A DNA stretch of 39,577 bases from JAYSRU01 sp043720875. GTDB lineage: Bacteria > Bacteroidota > Bacteroidia > Flavobacteriales_D > Crocinitomicaceae. The position numbers and the translations under genes were made by a program. The notes under the pieces were generated by a model that was not told where the DNA came from, did not search any database, and worked only from the letters and a program-made list of their open reading frames with translations. The DNA lies in assembly GCA_043720875.1 (NCBI GenBank), contig JAYSRU010000132.1:1-39577 (forward strand), in the 5' to 3' direction. Shown here piece after piece: positions 17,158 through 26,072 of this stretch. The stretch's first letter is position 1. Every line of letters starts with the position of its first letter.

Positions 17158-20100
17158 CTAACGCAGTAGTACCAATTTTTCTGTTTTTTCAGCAGTTTTC
17201 CCATCACAGGAAACAACTTTTAAGTTATAGATATATACACCTTTAGCTAAAACATCTCCATAATCGTCAATGCCATCCCAAGGTATACCCTCCGATCTGA
17301 ATCCATTCAATCCAATATCAGTATTAATTGTTTTCACTAATTTACCAGAAACAGTAAAAATTTGAATTTGAACCTTTGATTGGTTGCAAGCTTGATTGTG
17401 TTCAAAGAAAAATAGGGTTGAGGTGGTAAACGGGTTTGGATAATTAAGTACATGCGCCAAAACGAGTTCTTTTTCGGCAGCAACCTCAAACAAGATAACA
17501 TCTTCACCAGAGTTATTATTAACATCCCATGCTCTAACGGTGAGTGTATGTTTTCCTACAGCAATATCTTTCATCTGATACTTAACTGTCCCTGTTTTAT
17601 AGGTATCCAAATCGGTTTCGTAATAGTCATTCAAGTTAATTGGCTCCGAAACATTTCCATCAAGAACTGCGGTAATATCATGTCCAATACCATTTCCAAC
17701 AGCATTGATTCCAAAGTCATCTGTAAATTTTATTTGCAAACTTGGATTTTCAGATGTTAATCCTTGCTCGGCGAAGAGAACATCGTTAAAATATCCATCT
17801 AAAATTGGAGGCAAATTATCCACGACTCCATTCGGATCGATTCCACCGATAAAAAACTTTTCACTTATACCCGCAGCATCTGTCAATCCATTTTCAGCGT
17901 ACACGACTAATTTTCCCTTACCAAATGCATAATTGATATCCTTTGGCACAACAAACTTTGCAGAGAACAACCCATTAACTACTGACACCTTCCCCTTAAA
18001 CAACTGATTACCATGAACCTCGAAGCTATTAACCGAACCCATGTCTTGTCCTAAAGTTAACTTTTGAGCAGTCTTATCATACATTATTACGGTAGCCACA
18101 CCATTGAAACTCGTCATAAGGGATGACCCTAAATCTTCAACATGTCCTTTTAATTCAACAAAAGACAAAGCGCGTAAAGTGTCTTCATATAAACTCGGAT
18201 TATACCCGTTAATACTGTCAATCTTTATCTTGTTAATAGGTAAGGCAATCCTTAGCGCAGGATCACCAATTAATGTGAACGCACGTTTATTATTACTGGC
18301 AACACTTGTGTTTTTTGTACGCATGACAATATCTCCGAAGTGCAGTGGATTACCGGTTGCATCCAAATCAAACGCGTGACTCACAAATTGCATATTAATA
18401 TCTGCATTCGTTGAAAAATATACCGAACGTGTTGTTGTCATTAGCGCAATTGCTCCTCCTACAGGATTCAAAGAAACTTGTTCCCCTGCAGACAATCTAG
18501 ATGGATCGTCAAATCTACAAAACTCACAAGTAGCTGAAACGAACAATCCCATTTTGTTATTTTTCCAAGAATTGATTGAAGGAATGTTAACCACACTTTC
18601 TCTTGCAAGTTGAACTTCGCCGCCATGACCCAAATAGTTCATGACTAACGTCCCTTTTTCCATTTCAGAATTAATCCAATCGTTCACCTCTGGATATCTT
18701 TGACCTCCCGCTCCTGACGCTTGTTGATAAGCATCTAAATATGCTTTTTTTATCAAGATTTCTGGATGCTCAGTTTTCACTTGCGTATAAAGTGCCTCAC
18801 AATCAGAGAAGAATTGATTATCTACACTTTCGTCAGCGTCATCGGAAATACAATTATAATTTAGTCTCCAATCTCCGAAGGTTTTATAATTTCCATTATC
18901 GTCTGCAAATGAAGGTATCCCATTTTTTATGTAATTCTCTATTTTATCAACCTGCGAGATCGCTTGAAGCTCTGTAGTTGCCAAAATACGACCTATACCA
19001 ATATCCAATAAATCAGAGGGGTTAATTGATTCTGTGTCGTCTAACATTCCAAAATAATCATCCACTACCATTGCGTTAATCAAGTCTTCACTAGCTAAAA
19101 ATTCATAAGCTGGAACCATGTAATTATTATTAGATACTCTATTTTTTGGATCATAGGTGCCATCACCGAACAAACAAATAAATTTGGGTGCTAATGTCGG
19201 TGTAGCAGCAGAAATAGCACGATCACGGAACATTTTAGCAAACCACTTAATTGCTGTTGGATCGACAGATCCTGAAGAAAACTCATTATACACCTGTTCC
19301 GTAGTAACAACATGAACCGTAAGTCCATTATAATCCCGATGCAATTGTGCCAAACGATTTGCTTGGCTCAAGAATAAAGGATGCGTAACGATTAGATAAT
19401 CTGCAAAAGGTAATCCGTGCAAATCTTGTGTAGAAATGCCTCCCTTTGCTACTGGGATAAAATATGTTCCATCATTCACAATAAACTTTCTCATTGTGTC
19501 GCAAGCCACGACAAACTCATAGACACTGCCAGTCAAGACACCATTAATAACAGCTGGTTCGTGATTTTTTGTAATTTCCCAAACTGTTTTAGAACCAGAC
19601 ATGTTTTGAATTTGAAACTGACCAATATTCAACAATCCTACTGAATTTTTATCTGAAAAAATCATTTGACCATTGTCATGAACTAAATTTCGTCTGTAGG
19701 CAATTTCTAAGCGATCTAAATACGAAATCATCCCAGCATTACTCCGTACAAACTCTAAATTCATAAATTGACCAGACCCGGAAGATAAAAATGTAAATGA
19801 TTTTTCAGATCTAGCGTATTCAGAAGATGCGGAAGTTAAAGAATATGAACCGATTAATGTTCCGTTGCTCTTCAAATTCATTGAAGCTGAACCAGAACCA
19901 TTTCCAGCTGATGAAAATTTACAACGAATTAATTCTGAACTAACAAGGTTCGGTGTTGTTAATAGAAAATCATAAGATAGTTGAGTATCGAATAACTCCC
20001 CATAAAAACGTTGACCACCACGAATCAAATTTTTTGTATCCACTTCGTGAATAGAAAAATCATCGAAGCTTCCGATCGTATTTGTTACGGTCAAAATTGA

Positions 20101-20976
20101 TTGACTTGCAGCTTGCATTCTTTTGGCAGGCACTAAAGGATTTACGTTAATATAATAGAAAGATTCATCGTTGTAAATATTTTGAATTGGGGTAAGTCCG
20201 TGACCTGCTTGGTAAGCCACTCGATTCGGTCCATCAGCATAAAATAAAAAGTAATCTGACGCGTCCAATACCCCATCTGCTTCTCCAATCGCCTGAATTG
20301 ACAATTCTAATAAATCATCTGGTCGTGCGACACTGTTTTGTTCTGGAAGAACTCCAAATCCGTTGCCATAAATATTAATGTGTTGCGGATTAACATTCGA
20401 GGCAATTCCTAATGAAATTAAAAAGTTTCTATCAATTTTATAAACCCCAGATTTTGTGAGACTAATTTTATACCAACTACCACTAGCTAATGACGAATTT
20501 GCAACATAAGTAAAAGATTTTGCAACAACTTGAGCAACCTGTCCACCTGTTTCAATAGTAAAACTTTTTAGCCGATGTATATTTCCATCAATTATTGCAT
20601 AGGGAAAAGCCTCAACACTTTGATATATTTCGTTCCCTGCCTTCTTAGAAACCGCTACTATCGAAAATTCATTTTTTAACTTGATTGAAGTTGACAATAC
20701 ATATTTAACATCAAAATCTGAAGCTTGTTCTGAAACAACATTTCTAACCGTGTAAGAGAGATTAATTTTTTGTTTGACATTTCTAACGAACCATGGAACA
20801 TTTCCTTGTAAAACCCTATTCTCAAAACTAGGAACAACACGATTCTCCACAACGCCATAAATCAATGATTCTGGTTCTTTCCAGTTCAATTCAACTTGTT
20901 CTGTTGGAGTTTGAGCGATCCCAACTGATGAACTAAAAAAAAGGATAATGATAATTCCGAGGAAATGTATTTTCAT
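17158..20976 (-). CDS. porU: Type IX secretion system sortase PorU
   Basis: PorU is the C25 (gingipain-like) cysteine peptidase on the cell surface that removes cargo sorting domains and links proteins to anionic lipopolysaccharide. The protein has 1272 residues. A signal peptide (about 1-21) and N-terminal beta domains precede the peptidase domain from about 525 (ADYLIVTHPLF) to 930. Catalytic His784 lies in NYLGHGGE and Cys817 in SATCEF. Ig-like domains follow, and the last about 90 residues (LNYPNPFTTSTLFFFEH onward) form a type A-like domain, which PorU is known to retain. It precedes porV and is divergent from the porP-like gene. Family, length and catalytic dyad all agree. Confidence 0.95.
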   Translation of the reverse strand: MKIHFLGIIIILFFSSSVGIAQTPTEQVELNWKEPESLIYGVVENRVVPSFENRVLQGNVPWFVRNVKQKINLSYTVRNVVSEQASDFDVKYVLSTSIKLKNEFSIVAVSKKAGNEIYQSVEAFPYAIIDGNIHRLKSFTIETGGQVAQVVAKSFTYVANSSLASGSWYKISLTKSGVYKIDRNFLISLGIASNVNPQHINIYGNGFGVLPEQNSVARPDDLLELSIQAIGEADGVLDASDYFLFYADGPNRVAYQAGHGLTPIQNIYNDESFYYINVNPLVPAKRMQAASQSILTVTNTIGSFDDFSIHEVDTKNLIRGGQRFYGELFDTQLSYDFLLTTPNLVSSELIRCKFSSAGNGSGSASMNLKSNGTLIGSYSLTSASSEYARSEKSFTFLSSGSGQFMNLEFVRSNAGMISYLDRLEIAYRRNLVHDNGQMIFSDKNSVGLLNIGQFQIQNMSGSKTVWEITKNHEPAVINGVLTGSVYEFVVACDTMRKFIVNDGTYFIPVAKGGISTQDLHGLPFADYLIVTHPLFLSQANRLAQLHRDYNGLTVHVVTTEQVYNEFSSGSVDPTAIKWFAKMFRDRAISAATPTLAPKFICLFGDGTYDPKNRVSNNNYMVPAYEFLASEDLINAMVVDDYFGMLDDTESINPSDLLDIGIGRILATTELQAISQVDKIENYIKNGIPSFADDNGNYKTFGDWRLNYNCISDDADESVDNQFFSDCEALYTQVKTEHPEILIKKAYLDAYQQASGAGGQRYPEVNDWINSEMEKGTLVMNYLGHGGEVQLARESVVNIPSINSWKNNKMGLFVSATCEFCRFDDPSRLSAGEQVSLNPVGGAIALMTTTRSVYFSTNADINMQFVSHAFDLDATGNPLHFGDIVMRTKNTSVASNNKRAFTLIGDPALRIALPINKIKIDSINGYNPSLYEDTLRALSFVELKGHVEDLGSSLMTSFNGVATVIMYDKTAQKLTLGQDMGSVNSFEVHGNQLFKGKVSVVNGLFSAKFVVPKDINYAFGKGKLVVYAENGLTDAAGISEKFFIGGIDPNGVVDNLPPILDGYFNDVLFAEQGLTSENPSLQIKFTDDFGINAVGNGIGHDITAVLDGNVSEPINLNDYYETDLDTYKTGTVKYQMKDIAVGKHTLTVRAWDVNNNSGEDVILFEVAAEKELVLAHVLNYPNPFTTSTLFFFEHNQACNQSKVQIQIFTVSGKLVKTINTDIGLNGFRSEGIPWDGIDDYGDVLAKGVYIYNLKVVSCDGKTAEKTEKLVLLR

Positions 20977-21004
20977 TTTTGAAATTTAATATAATAAAAA
21001 CGTT

Positions 21005-21012
21005 CAAATTTA
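21005..21012 (-). promoter_or_regulatory. Candidate -7 box for porU
   Basis: The minus strand reads TAAATTTG, a full TAnnTTTG match, 28 nt upstream of the porU ATG. The -33 region has TTAGG rather than TTG, so the match is partial. Confidence 0.38.
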
Positions 21013-21053
21013 GTTTAATTTAAACCTAATTGGTAAAAAAACGCTCTAAAATG

Positions 21054-21083
21054 TTGTTTATTGTAGATGAATTAGCATTTTTG
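21054..21083 (+). promoter_or_regulatory. Candidate promoter for the porP-like gene
   Basis: TTG (21054-21056), 19 nt, then CATTTTTG (21076-21083), which misses the TAnnTTTG consensus at only its first base. The start site near 21090 would leave a leader of about 58 nt. It sits in the 172-nt region divergent from porU. Confidence 0.42.
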
Positions 21084-21148
21084 TAACCTAAACCATTTTC
21101 TCACGTAAGAATCTAGAATTATAATTCTGATCAAGAAACAACCAAGGA

Positions 21149-22117
21149 ATGAAAAATACAATCAATCGTCTGTTAATAACTGTCATAATGCTGACGTCTT
21201 TTGATACGATCGCTCAAGACCCTACATTTACACAGTTTTACGCTAACCCATTATACTTAAATCCTGCGTTTGCTGGTTCCAATGGTTGCCCTAGATTTGC
21301 GATGAATTACCGAAATCAATGGCCATCATTAACCGGAAACTTTGTCACCTATTCTGCAAGTTATGACCAGTACTTCAAATCAATCAATGGTGGATTTGGG
21401 GCCTTGTTAATGCACGATCAACAAGGTAAAGCTTCGATTCAAACGTCAACACTAGCTTTGTATTATTCATATCACTTAAAGGTAAATAGAAAATTCACAA
21501 TGCTTTTTGGCGCCAGAGCTGCTTGGATGCAGAAGTTTTTAGATTGGGATAAATTAACTTTTGGAGATATGATTGACCCACGTAGAGGTTTTATATATCA
21601 AACTGGGGACGTTCCAAGAGGTGGAAGTAGAGGCTTTTTTGATGCATCAGCTGGATTTGTTGGTTTTTCTAAAAAATTCTTTTTCGGTTTTGCAGCGCAT
21701 CATTTAAACAGACCGAATGAGTCAATGATAATTGGAAACTCTCAATTACCTATAAAACTTACTGGCCACATGGGAGCAGACATTCCCCTGGGAGGTAAAT
21801 CAAGGTATCAAAACGTTACAAGCGTTATGCCTAACATTATTTATCAATATCAGAATGGTTTTATGGAATTAAACCTTGGAACTTATATCAAATACGGTAA
21901 TTTTCAAGCAGGATTTTGGTTTAGAAACCGTGATGCTTTCATTCTTGCGCTAGGAATTAATACAGGAAACTTTAAACTTGGATACAGTTACGACGTTACA
22001 GTATCGAAGTTAAACAACGGAGTATCAGGTGGTTCACACGAAATATCAATGGGTATCAATATTAGATGTAAGAAAAAACCTGTATCGTTTAGAACAATTT
22101 CTTGTCCTTCTTTTTAA
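21149..22117 (+). CDS. PorP/SprF family type IX secretion outer-membrane protein
   Basis: The 322-residue protein has a signal peptide ending near IAQ (21-23), followed by the PorP/SprF signature DPTFTQFYANPLYLNPAFAG. Beta strands with Tyr/Phe-rich alternation fill the rest (for example LALYYSYHLKV and FGFAAHHLNRPNES). PorP/SprF proteins are outer-membrane barrels that help deliver and anchor T9SS cargo, especially type B adhesins, by binding their sorting domains. Bacteroidota carry many paralogues, so it need not be the core PorP. It is divergent from porU and 61 nt upstream of gldJ, which puts it in a T9SS context. The short cysteine-containing C-terminal tail is unremarkable. Confidence 0.85.
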   Translation: MKNTINRLLITVIMLTSFDTIAQDPTFTQFYANPLYLNPAFAGSNGCPRFAMNYRNQWPSLTGNFVTYSASYDQYFKSINGGFGALLMHDQQGKASIQTSTLALYYSYHLKVNRKFTMLFGARAAWMQKFLDWDKLTFGDMIDPRRGFIYQTGDVPRGGSRGFFDASAGFVGFSKKFFFGFAAHHLNRPNESMIIGNSQLPIKLTGHMGADIPLGGKSRYQNVTSVMPNIIYQYQNGFMELNLGTYIKYGNFQAGFWFRNRDAFILALGINTGNFKLGYSYDVTVSKLNNGVSGGSHEISMGINIRCKKKPVSFRTISCPSF

Positions 22118-22156
22118 AATAATTGTAACTTTTTAACAGCGTAACGTTAAACTGTG

Positions 22157-22164
22157 TAACTTTG
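22157..22164 (+). promoter_or_regulatory. Candidate -7 box for gldJ
   Basis: TAACTTTG is a perfect TAnnTTTG match. It ends 14 nt before the ATG at 22179 and 35 nt before the in-frame ATG at 22200. The nearest upstream TTG (22123-22125) is too far (31 nt), so the -33 element is weak. A start site near 22171 would give an 8-nt leader for the first ATG and a 29-nt one for the second. Confidence 0.45.
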
Positions 22165-22178
22165 GCAACTCATAAACC

Positions 22179-24209
22179 ATGAAAATAATAAAATTTAATA
22201 TGCGACACGTAACAAAAATATACTTCGTTCTTGCTGGTTTGGCAATTTCGTATTCTTGTTCTAGAGAAGCTTCAAGTTCTACTGGATGGGATTATAATAA
22301 TCCAAGACAAGGTGGTTTTCAAAAGGTTCCTTTTGTAGATCAAGAAACTGGTCCAGGTTTATTACTTGTAGAAGGTGGTACTTTCACAATGGGTAGAGCA
22401 GAACAAGATGTAATGTTTGACAACAATAACAGACCGCGTCGTGTTACTGTTTCTTCATTCTACATGGATCAAACTGAAGTAACTAACTTTCATTGGTTAG
22501 AATATAGCTATTGGGTTAGCAGATCATACCAAAACTATCCAATGGTTTTCACAAACTCTTTACCGGATACACTTTGTTGGAGATCTCCGCTTGGATTCTA
22601 TGAAAAGTTTGTTGACTATTACTATCGTCACCCAGCTTATAGAGATTATCCAGTTGTTGGAGTATCTTGGGTACAAGCTAATGATTTTGCAAAATGGAGA
22701 ACTGACCGTGTAAATGAATACATTTTGGTTAGAGAAGGTGTTTTAAAATTTGATCCTGCACAAGCTGACGATAATACGTTTAACACTGAATCTTATTTGG
22801 TAGCTCAATATGATGGACCAGAAGAAGGTAAATTGCAAGATTTGAATCCATCAAATGTTAATGGAAAGAAATTAGGAAAGCGTATAGTACGTATGGAAGA
22901 TGGAATCTTACTACCTCGTTACCGTCTACCGACTGAAGCTGAATGGGAATTCGCATCATATGGTTTAATTGGTAATCTAGCCAATCCAGATACAGAAGTA
23001 ATTTCTGAAAGAAGACTTTACCCTTGGGATGGTCACTGGGTTCGTCAAGACGATCAACAATTTCAAGGTGCTATTCGTGCCAACTTCGTAAGAGGTCGCG
23101 GAGATTACATGGGGGTTGCTGGAAACTTGAATGATGGAGGAGACGTTACAACGCCTGTTGAATCTTTCTGGCCAAATGACTATGGTTTATACAATATGGC
23201 GGGAAATGTTTCTGAGTGGGTATTGGATACTTACCGTCCTATGTCAAGTGAAGATTTTGAAGATTTCCGTCCATTCCGTGGAAATGTTTACACGACAAAA
23301 GTGTTAGACAATCAAGGAGTTGTGGATAAGAAAAATTCTCAAGTTCAGTACGATGTACACGGAATGAAAGAATACCTTAATGAATTTGAAAGAGTTCGTT
23401 ACCAGAGAATTTCTGCCGACAATCACGATCCATTAGATACTGTAGTTTCAAGAGGAGTTTCTTCTCAAAATGCATCGAAGAACCCATCTTTATTCGGATA
23501 TTCTCCAGATTCATATTATGTGGCTCAAGGAAAGAAAAAAGATACGGTTGAGATCGCTCTAATTAGAAAAATTAACGCGGTTATTGATAAAGCGGTAAAA
23601 TTGAGAAACGACAAATACGAAATTGAAGCTTCCGCTCTAATCAAAGACGAAATTTACGATGGTATCTTTGCAGATGATTTAAGACAAGGACCAGATGAAG
23701 AATATGCATTCGAAGTAATTACTTTATTACGTCAAGGTTTCAATGAATTCGTAATTGACACTCCTGGTAAATTACGTTACAGAAACGTAGTTGCTGAAGA
23801 GAATATCGGTCGTTTAAACTACCGTAAAGATGATTACATCGATTACATTGATGGAGACATTGAAAGTTCTATCTTCTATGCAAATGATGATGCTAAAAAG
23901 AACATCAATCAAGCACGTAGAGATCCAAATTTAGTAATGTACCAAAACGAGCACGAAGAATTTGGTTTAGATGGAAGTAAAATGAAAGGTGGAGATGCAA
24001 GTTCTTGGCCAACTACATTGATTTCTGATAAATCAAAAGTTTACAAAGGTGGTTCTTGGAAAGACAGAGCTTACTGGTTGGGTGGAAACACACGTCGCTA
24101 TTTAGATGAAGACAAATCAATGTCAACTATCGGATTCCGTTGCGCTATGGATAGAGTTGGTTCTCCTGTGGGAATGAACGCTGGTAAAAAAGGAAAACGT
24201 AAAAAATAA
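22179..24209 (+). CDS. gldJ: Gliding motility/T9SS lipoprotein GldJ
   Basis: GldJ is an outer-membrane lipoprotein needed for gliding and for stability of the type IX secretion machinery (GldK and related proteins). The 676-residue protein has a lipobox ending at Cys27 (LAISYSC), then an SUMF1/formylglycine-generating-enzyme-like fold in two blocks: VEGGTFTMGRAEQD with MDQTEVTNFHWLEYSYW, LPTEAEWEFASYG, MAGNVSEWVLDTY, and the C-terminal YKGGSWKDRAYWLGG and IGFRCAMD. A long acidic and basic insertion separates the last blocks. The second methionine (residue 8, 22200) gives a more usual signal peptide and a better leader, so the true protein may be 669 residues. A Lys/Gly-rich tail and terminator follow. 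Confidence 0.92.
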   Translation: MKIIKFNMRHVTKIYFVLAGLAISYSCSREASSSTGWDYNNPRQGGFQKVPFVDQETGPGLLLVEGGTFTMGRAEQDVMFDNNNRPRRVTVSSFYMDQTEVTNFHWLEYSYWVSRSYQNYPMVFTNSLPDTLCWRSPLGFYEKFVDYYYRHPAYRDYPVVGVSWVQANDFAKWRTDRVNEYILVREGVLKFDPAQADDNTFNTESYLVAQYDGPEEGKLQDLNPSNVNGKKLGKRIVRMEDGILLPRYRLPTEAEWEFASYGLIGNLANPDTEVISERRLYPWDGHWVRQDDQQFQGAIRANFVRGRGDYMGVAGNLNDGGDVTTPVESFWPNDYGLYNMAGNVSEWVLDTYRPMSSEDFEDFRPFRGNVYTTKVLDNQGVVDKKNSQVQYDVHGMKEYLNEFERVRYQRISADNHDPLDTVVSRGVSSQNASKNPSLFGYSPDSYYVAQGKKKDTVEIALIRKINAVIDKAVKLRNDKYEIEASALIKDEIYDGIFADDLRQGPDEEYAFEVITLLRQGFNEFVIDTPGKLRYRNVVAEENIGRLNYRKDDYIDYIDGDIESSIFYANDDAKKNINQARRDPNLVMYQNEHEEFGLDGSKMKGGDASSWPTTLISDKSKVYKGGSWKDRAYWLGGNTRRYLDEDKSMSTIGFRCAMDRVGSPVGMNAGKKGKRKK

Positions 24210-24231
24210 TTCACTTTAATAGTTATAAAAA

Positions 24232-24261
24232 AATACTCAAGTAACCTTGAGTATTTTTTTT
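24232..24261 (+). terminator. Rho-independent terminator after gldJ
   Basis: AATACTCAAG (24232-24241) pairs with CTTGAGTATT (24246-24255) around loop TAAC, followed by a T run to 24261. It separates gldJ from murF, which starts 18 nt later, so murF would need read-through or a promoter overlapping this hairpin. Confidence 0.88.
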
Positions 24262-24278
24262 GTTCGTAATTTTAAACC

Positions 24279-25571
24279 ATGGAAAATTTATTTCAGCTTT
24301 TTTACAACTGTACCGGAATATCAACTGACACAAGATCTATCGGATCCGAGACTATGTTTATTGCGCTCAGTGGCAACAACTTCAACGGCAATACCTTTGC
24401 TAAGGAAGCTATCCAAAAAGGTGCAAAATACGCTATCGTGGATGATGCAACAGTTGCGGATAACGTTAACATATTCTGTGTACCGAATGCGTTACAATTT
24501 TTACAAAAACTTGCCAATCACCATAGAAACAAATTCTCAATACCTATTATTGGGATAACTGGAAGTAATGGAAAAACAACAAGTAAAGAGTTAATCAGCA
24601 CGGTTCTTTCTGCCCAATTCAATGTACTGTTCACGCAGGGGAATTTAAATAATCACATAGGCGTACCTTTAACTTTACTGTTGTTGAATGAAAGCCATCA
24701 AATCGCTGTAATTGAAATGGGAGCCAATAAACCTGGTGATATTGCCGAATTATGCGAAATCGCTGAACCTACACATGGCATTATTACAAATATAGGGAAA
24801 GCCCACTTAGAAGGGTTTGGTAACCTTGAACGTGTGTATAAAACCAAAATAGCACTGTTTGAATCCGTTATGAAAAATGACGGTATTATTATGCACGACA
24901 TCGATAATGAATTAATTGCTAGTGGAAGTGCGGGTTATCCGAACTTAAAAACATTTGGAACAATACAAAAGGCTGAATTGACTGGAAAACTTTTAACAAT
25001 GAACCCATACGTTGTATTTCAATATGCGTTTGGAACTTATCAATCTCCAGAACTTCACACACACATGATTGGTCAATACAATTTCAGTAACTTTTTGGCA
25101 GCAGTTAGGTTTGGGATAGAATTCAAAATAGATTTTGAAACAATTAACACCGCAGTAAGCACCTATTTACCTTCAAATAATCGATCTGAAATTAAAAAGA
25201 CAGCAAACAATATATTAATCTTAGATGCCTACAATGCTAATCCATCGAGTATGCTTTCTGCCATTAACAGTTTTGCAATGATGGAAACTGAACAATCAAA
25301 ATTAATGATTTTGGGTGATATGCTTGAAATGGGTGATTCAGAAAAAGAAGAACACGAAAAGATAATTGCCCTTGCTCAAAAAACTGGTATTAATACAATT
25401 TTTGTTGGACAAGCATTTGATAACGTTAAGACCCCTTTCGATTCAATTTCCTATTGCGCCAATCGAATTGATGCTGAGCTTATTCTTGAACATGTAAAAT
25501 TCAAAGAAAAGTTAATTTTACTCAAAGGATCTCGAGGAATTGGTTTGGAAAAGCTAATACCTTATCTATAA
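24279..25571 (+). CDS. murF: UDP-N-acetylmuramoyl-tripeptide--D-alanyl-D-alanine ligase
   Basis: MurF adds the D-Ala-D-Ala dipeptide to the UDP-MurNAc-tripeptide, the last cytoplasmic step of peptidoglycan precursor synthesis. The N-terminal substrate domain has STDTRSIGSETMFIAL. The ATP-binding loop is GITGSNGKTTSKE with the P-loop at 95-101. FTQGNLNNHIGVPLTLL, EMGANKPGDI and DAYNANPSSM follow as expected, and the C-terminal domain contains LGDMLEMG. At 430 residues it is full length. The gene starts right after the gldJ terminator and ends 6 nt from the convergent paaD stop. I saw no clear promoter consensus in the 18-nt gap, so its transcription start is unclear. Confidence 0.95.
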   Translation: MENLFQLFYNCTGISTDTRSIGSETMFIALSGNNFNGNTFAKEAIQKGAKYAIVDDATVADNVNIFCVPNALQFLQKLANHHRNKFSIPIIGITGSNGKTTSKELISTVLSAQFNVLFTQGNLNNHIGVPLTLLLLNESHQIAVIEMGANKPGDIAELCEIAEPTHGIITNIGKAHLEGFGNLERVYKTKIALFESVMKNDGIIMHDIDNELIASGSAGYPNLKTFGTIQKAELTGKLLTMNPYVVFQYAFGTYQSPELHTHMIGQYNFSNFLAAVRFGIEFKIDFETINTAVSTYLPSNNRSEIKKTANNILILDAYNANPSSMLSAINSFAMMETEQSKLMILGDMLEMGDSEKEEHEKIIALAQKTGINTIFVGQAFDNVKTPFDSISYCANRIDAELILEHVKFKEKLILLKGSRGIGLEKLIPYL

Positions 25572-25577
25572 CTTATT

Positions 25578-26072
25578 CTAGCGCAAACACTTAAAATAAT
25601 CAAAGGGTTCGAGGCAATCAATACAAGTGTAGTGTGCTTTACAAGCCGTGCTACCAAATTGACTAACCATTTTCGTGTTTTTGCTTTTACACAACGGGCA
25701 AGGAACAACTACTGGCTTAGAGAACAAAACACTTTTATCAATTTCATTTTCCGGTGGAGCAATGCCATAAGCACTCAACTTGAGTTTGCCATTTTCGGAA
25801 AGCCAATCAGTGGTCCAAGCCGGACTCAAAACAGTAGTGATTTCAACATCCACTATACCATGAGTTTTGAGAACCGTTACAATATCCTCTTCAATTACTT
25901 TCATAGCTGGGCATCCACTATACGTTGGTGTAATTGTGATTTTCCAAGTTTGATTTTGGAGTTCAACTTTTCGTATTACCCCTAAATCAACTACCGTTAA
26001 TACTGGAACTTCAGGATCACTTACTTCTTCTAAGAATGACCAAATATCCTTTTCAGTTAACGAACTTACCAT
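25578..26072 (-). CDS. paaD: Phenylacetyl-CoA epoxidase assembly subunit PaaD
   Basis: PaaD is a MIP18/SufT-related protein (164 residues) thought to help mature the phenylacetyl-CoA epoxidase complex. The N-terminal domain has SDPEVPVLTVVDLGVIRKV and TPTYSGCPAM, the usual DUF59 block. The C-terminal zinc-ribbon-like part has CPLCKSKNT, then a Cys in STACKAHYTC and IDCLEPF, giving paired cysteines. It overlaps the end of paaC by 7 nt, so translation is coupled. It is the last gene of the operon and ends 6 nt from the convergent murF stop, with no terminator hairpin that I could see. Confidence 0.9.
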   Translation of the reverse strand: MVSSLTEKDIWSFLEEVSDPEVPVLTVVDLGVIRKVELQNQTWKITITPTYSGCPAMKVIEEDIVTVLKTHGIVDVEITTVLSPAWTTDWLSENGKLKLSAYGIAPPENEIDKSVLFSKPVVVPCPLCKSKNTKMVSQFGSTACKAHYTCIDCLEPFDYFKCLR

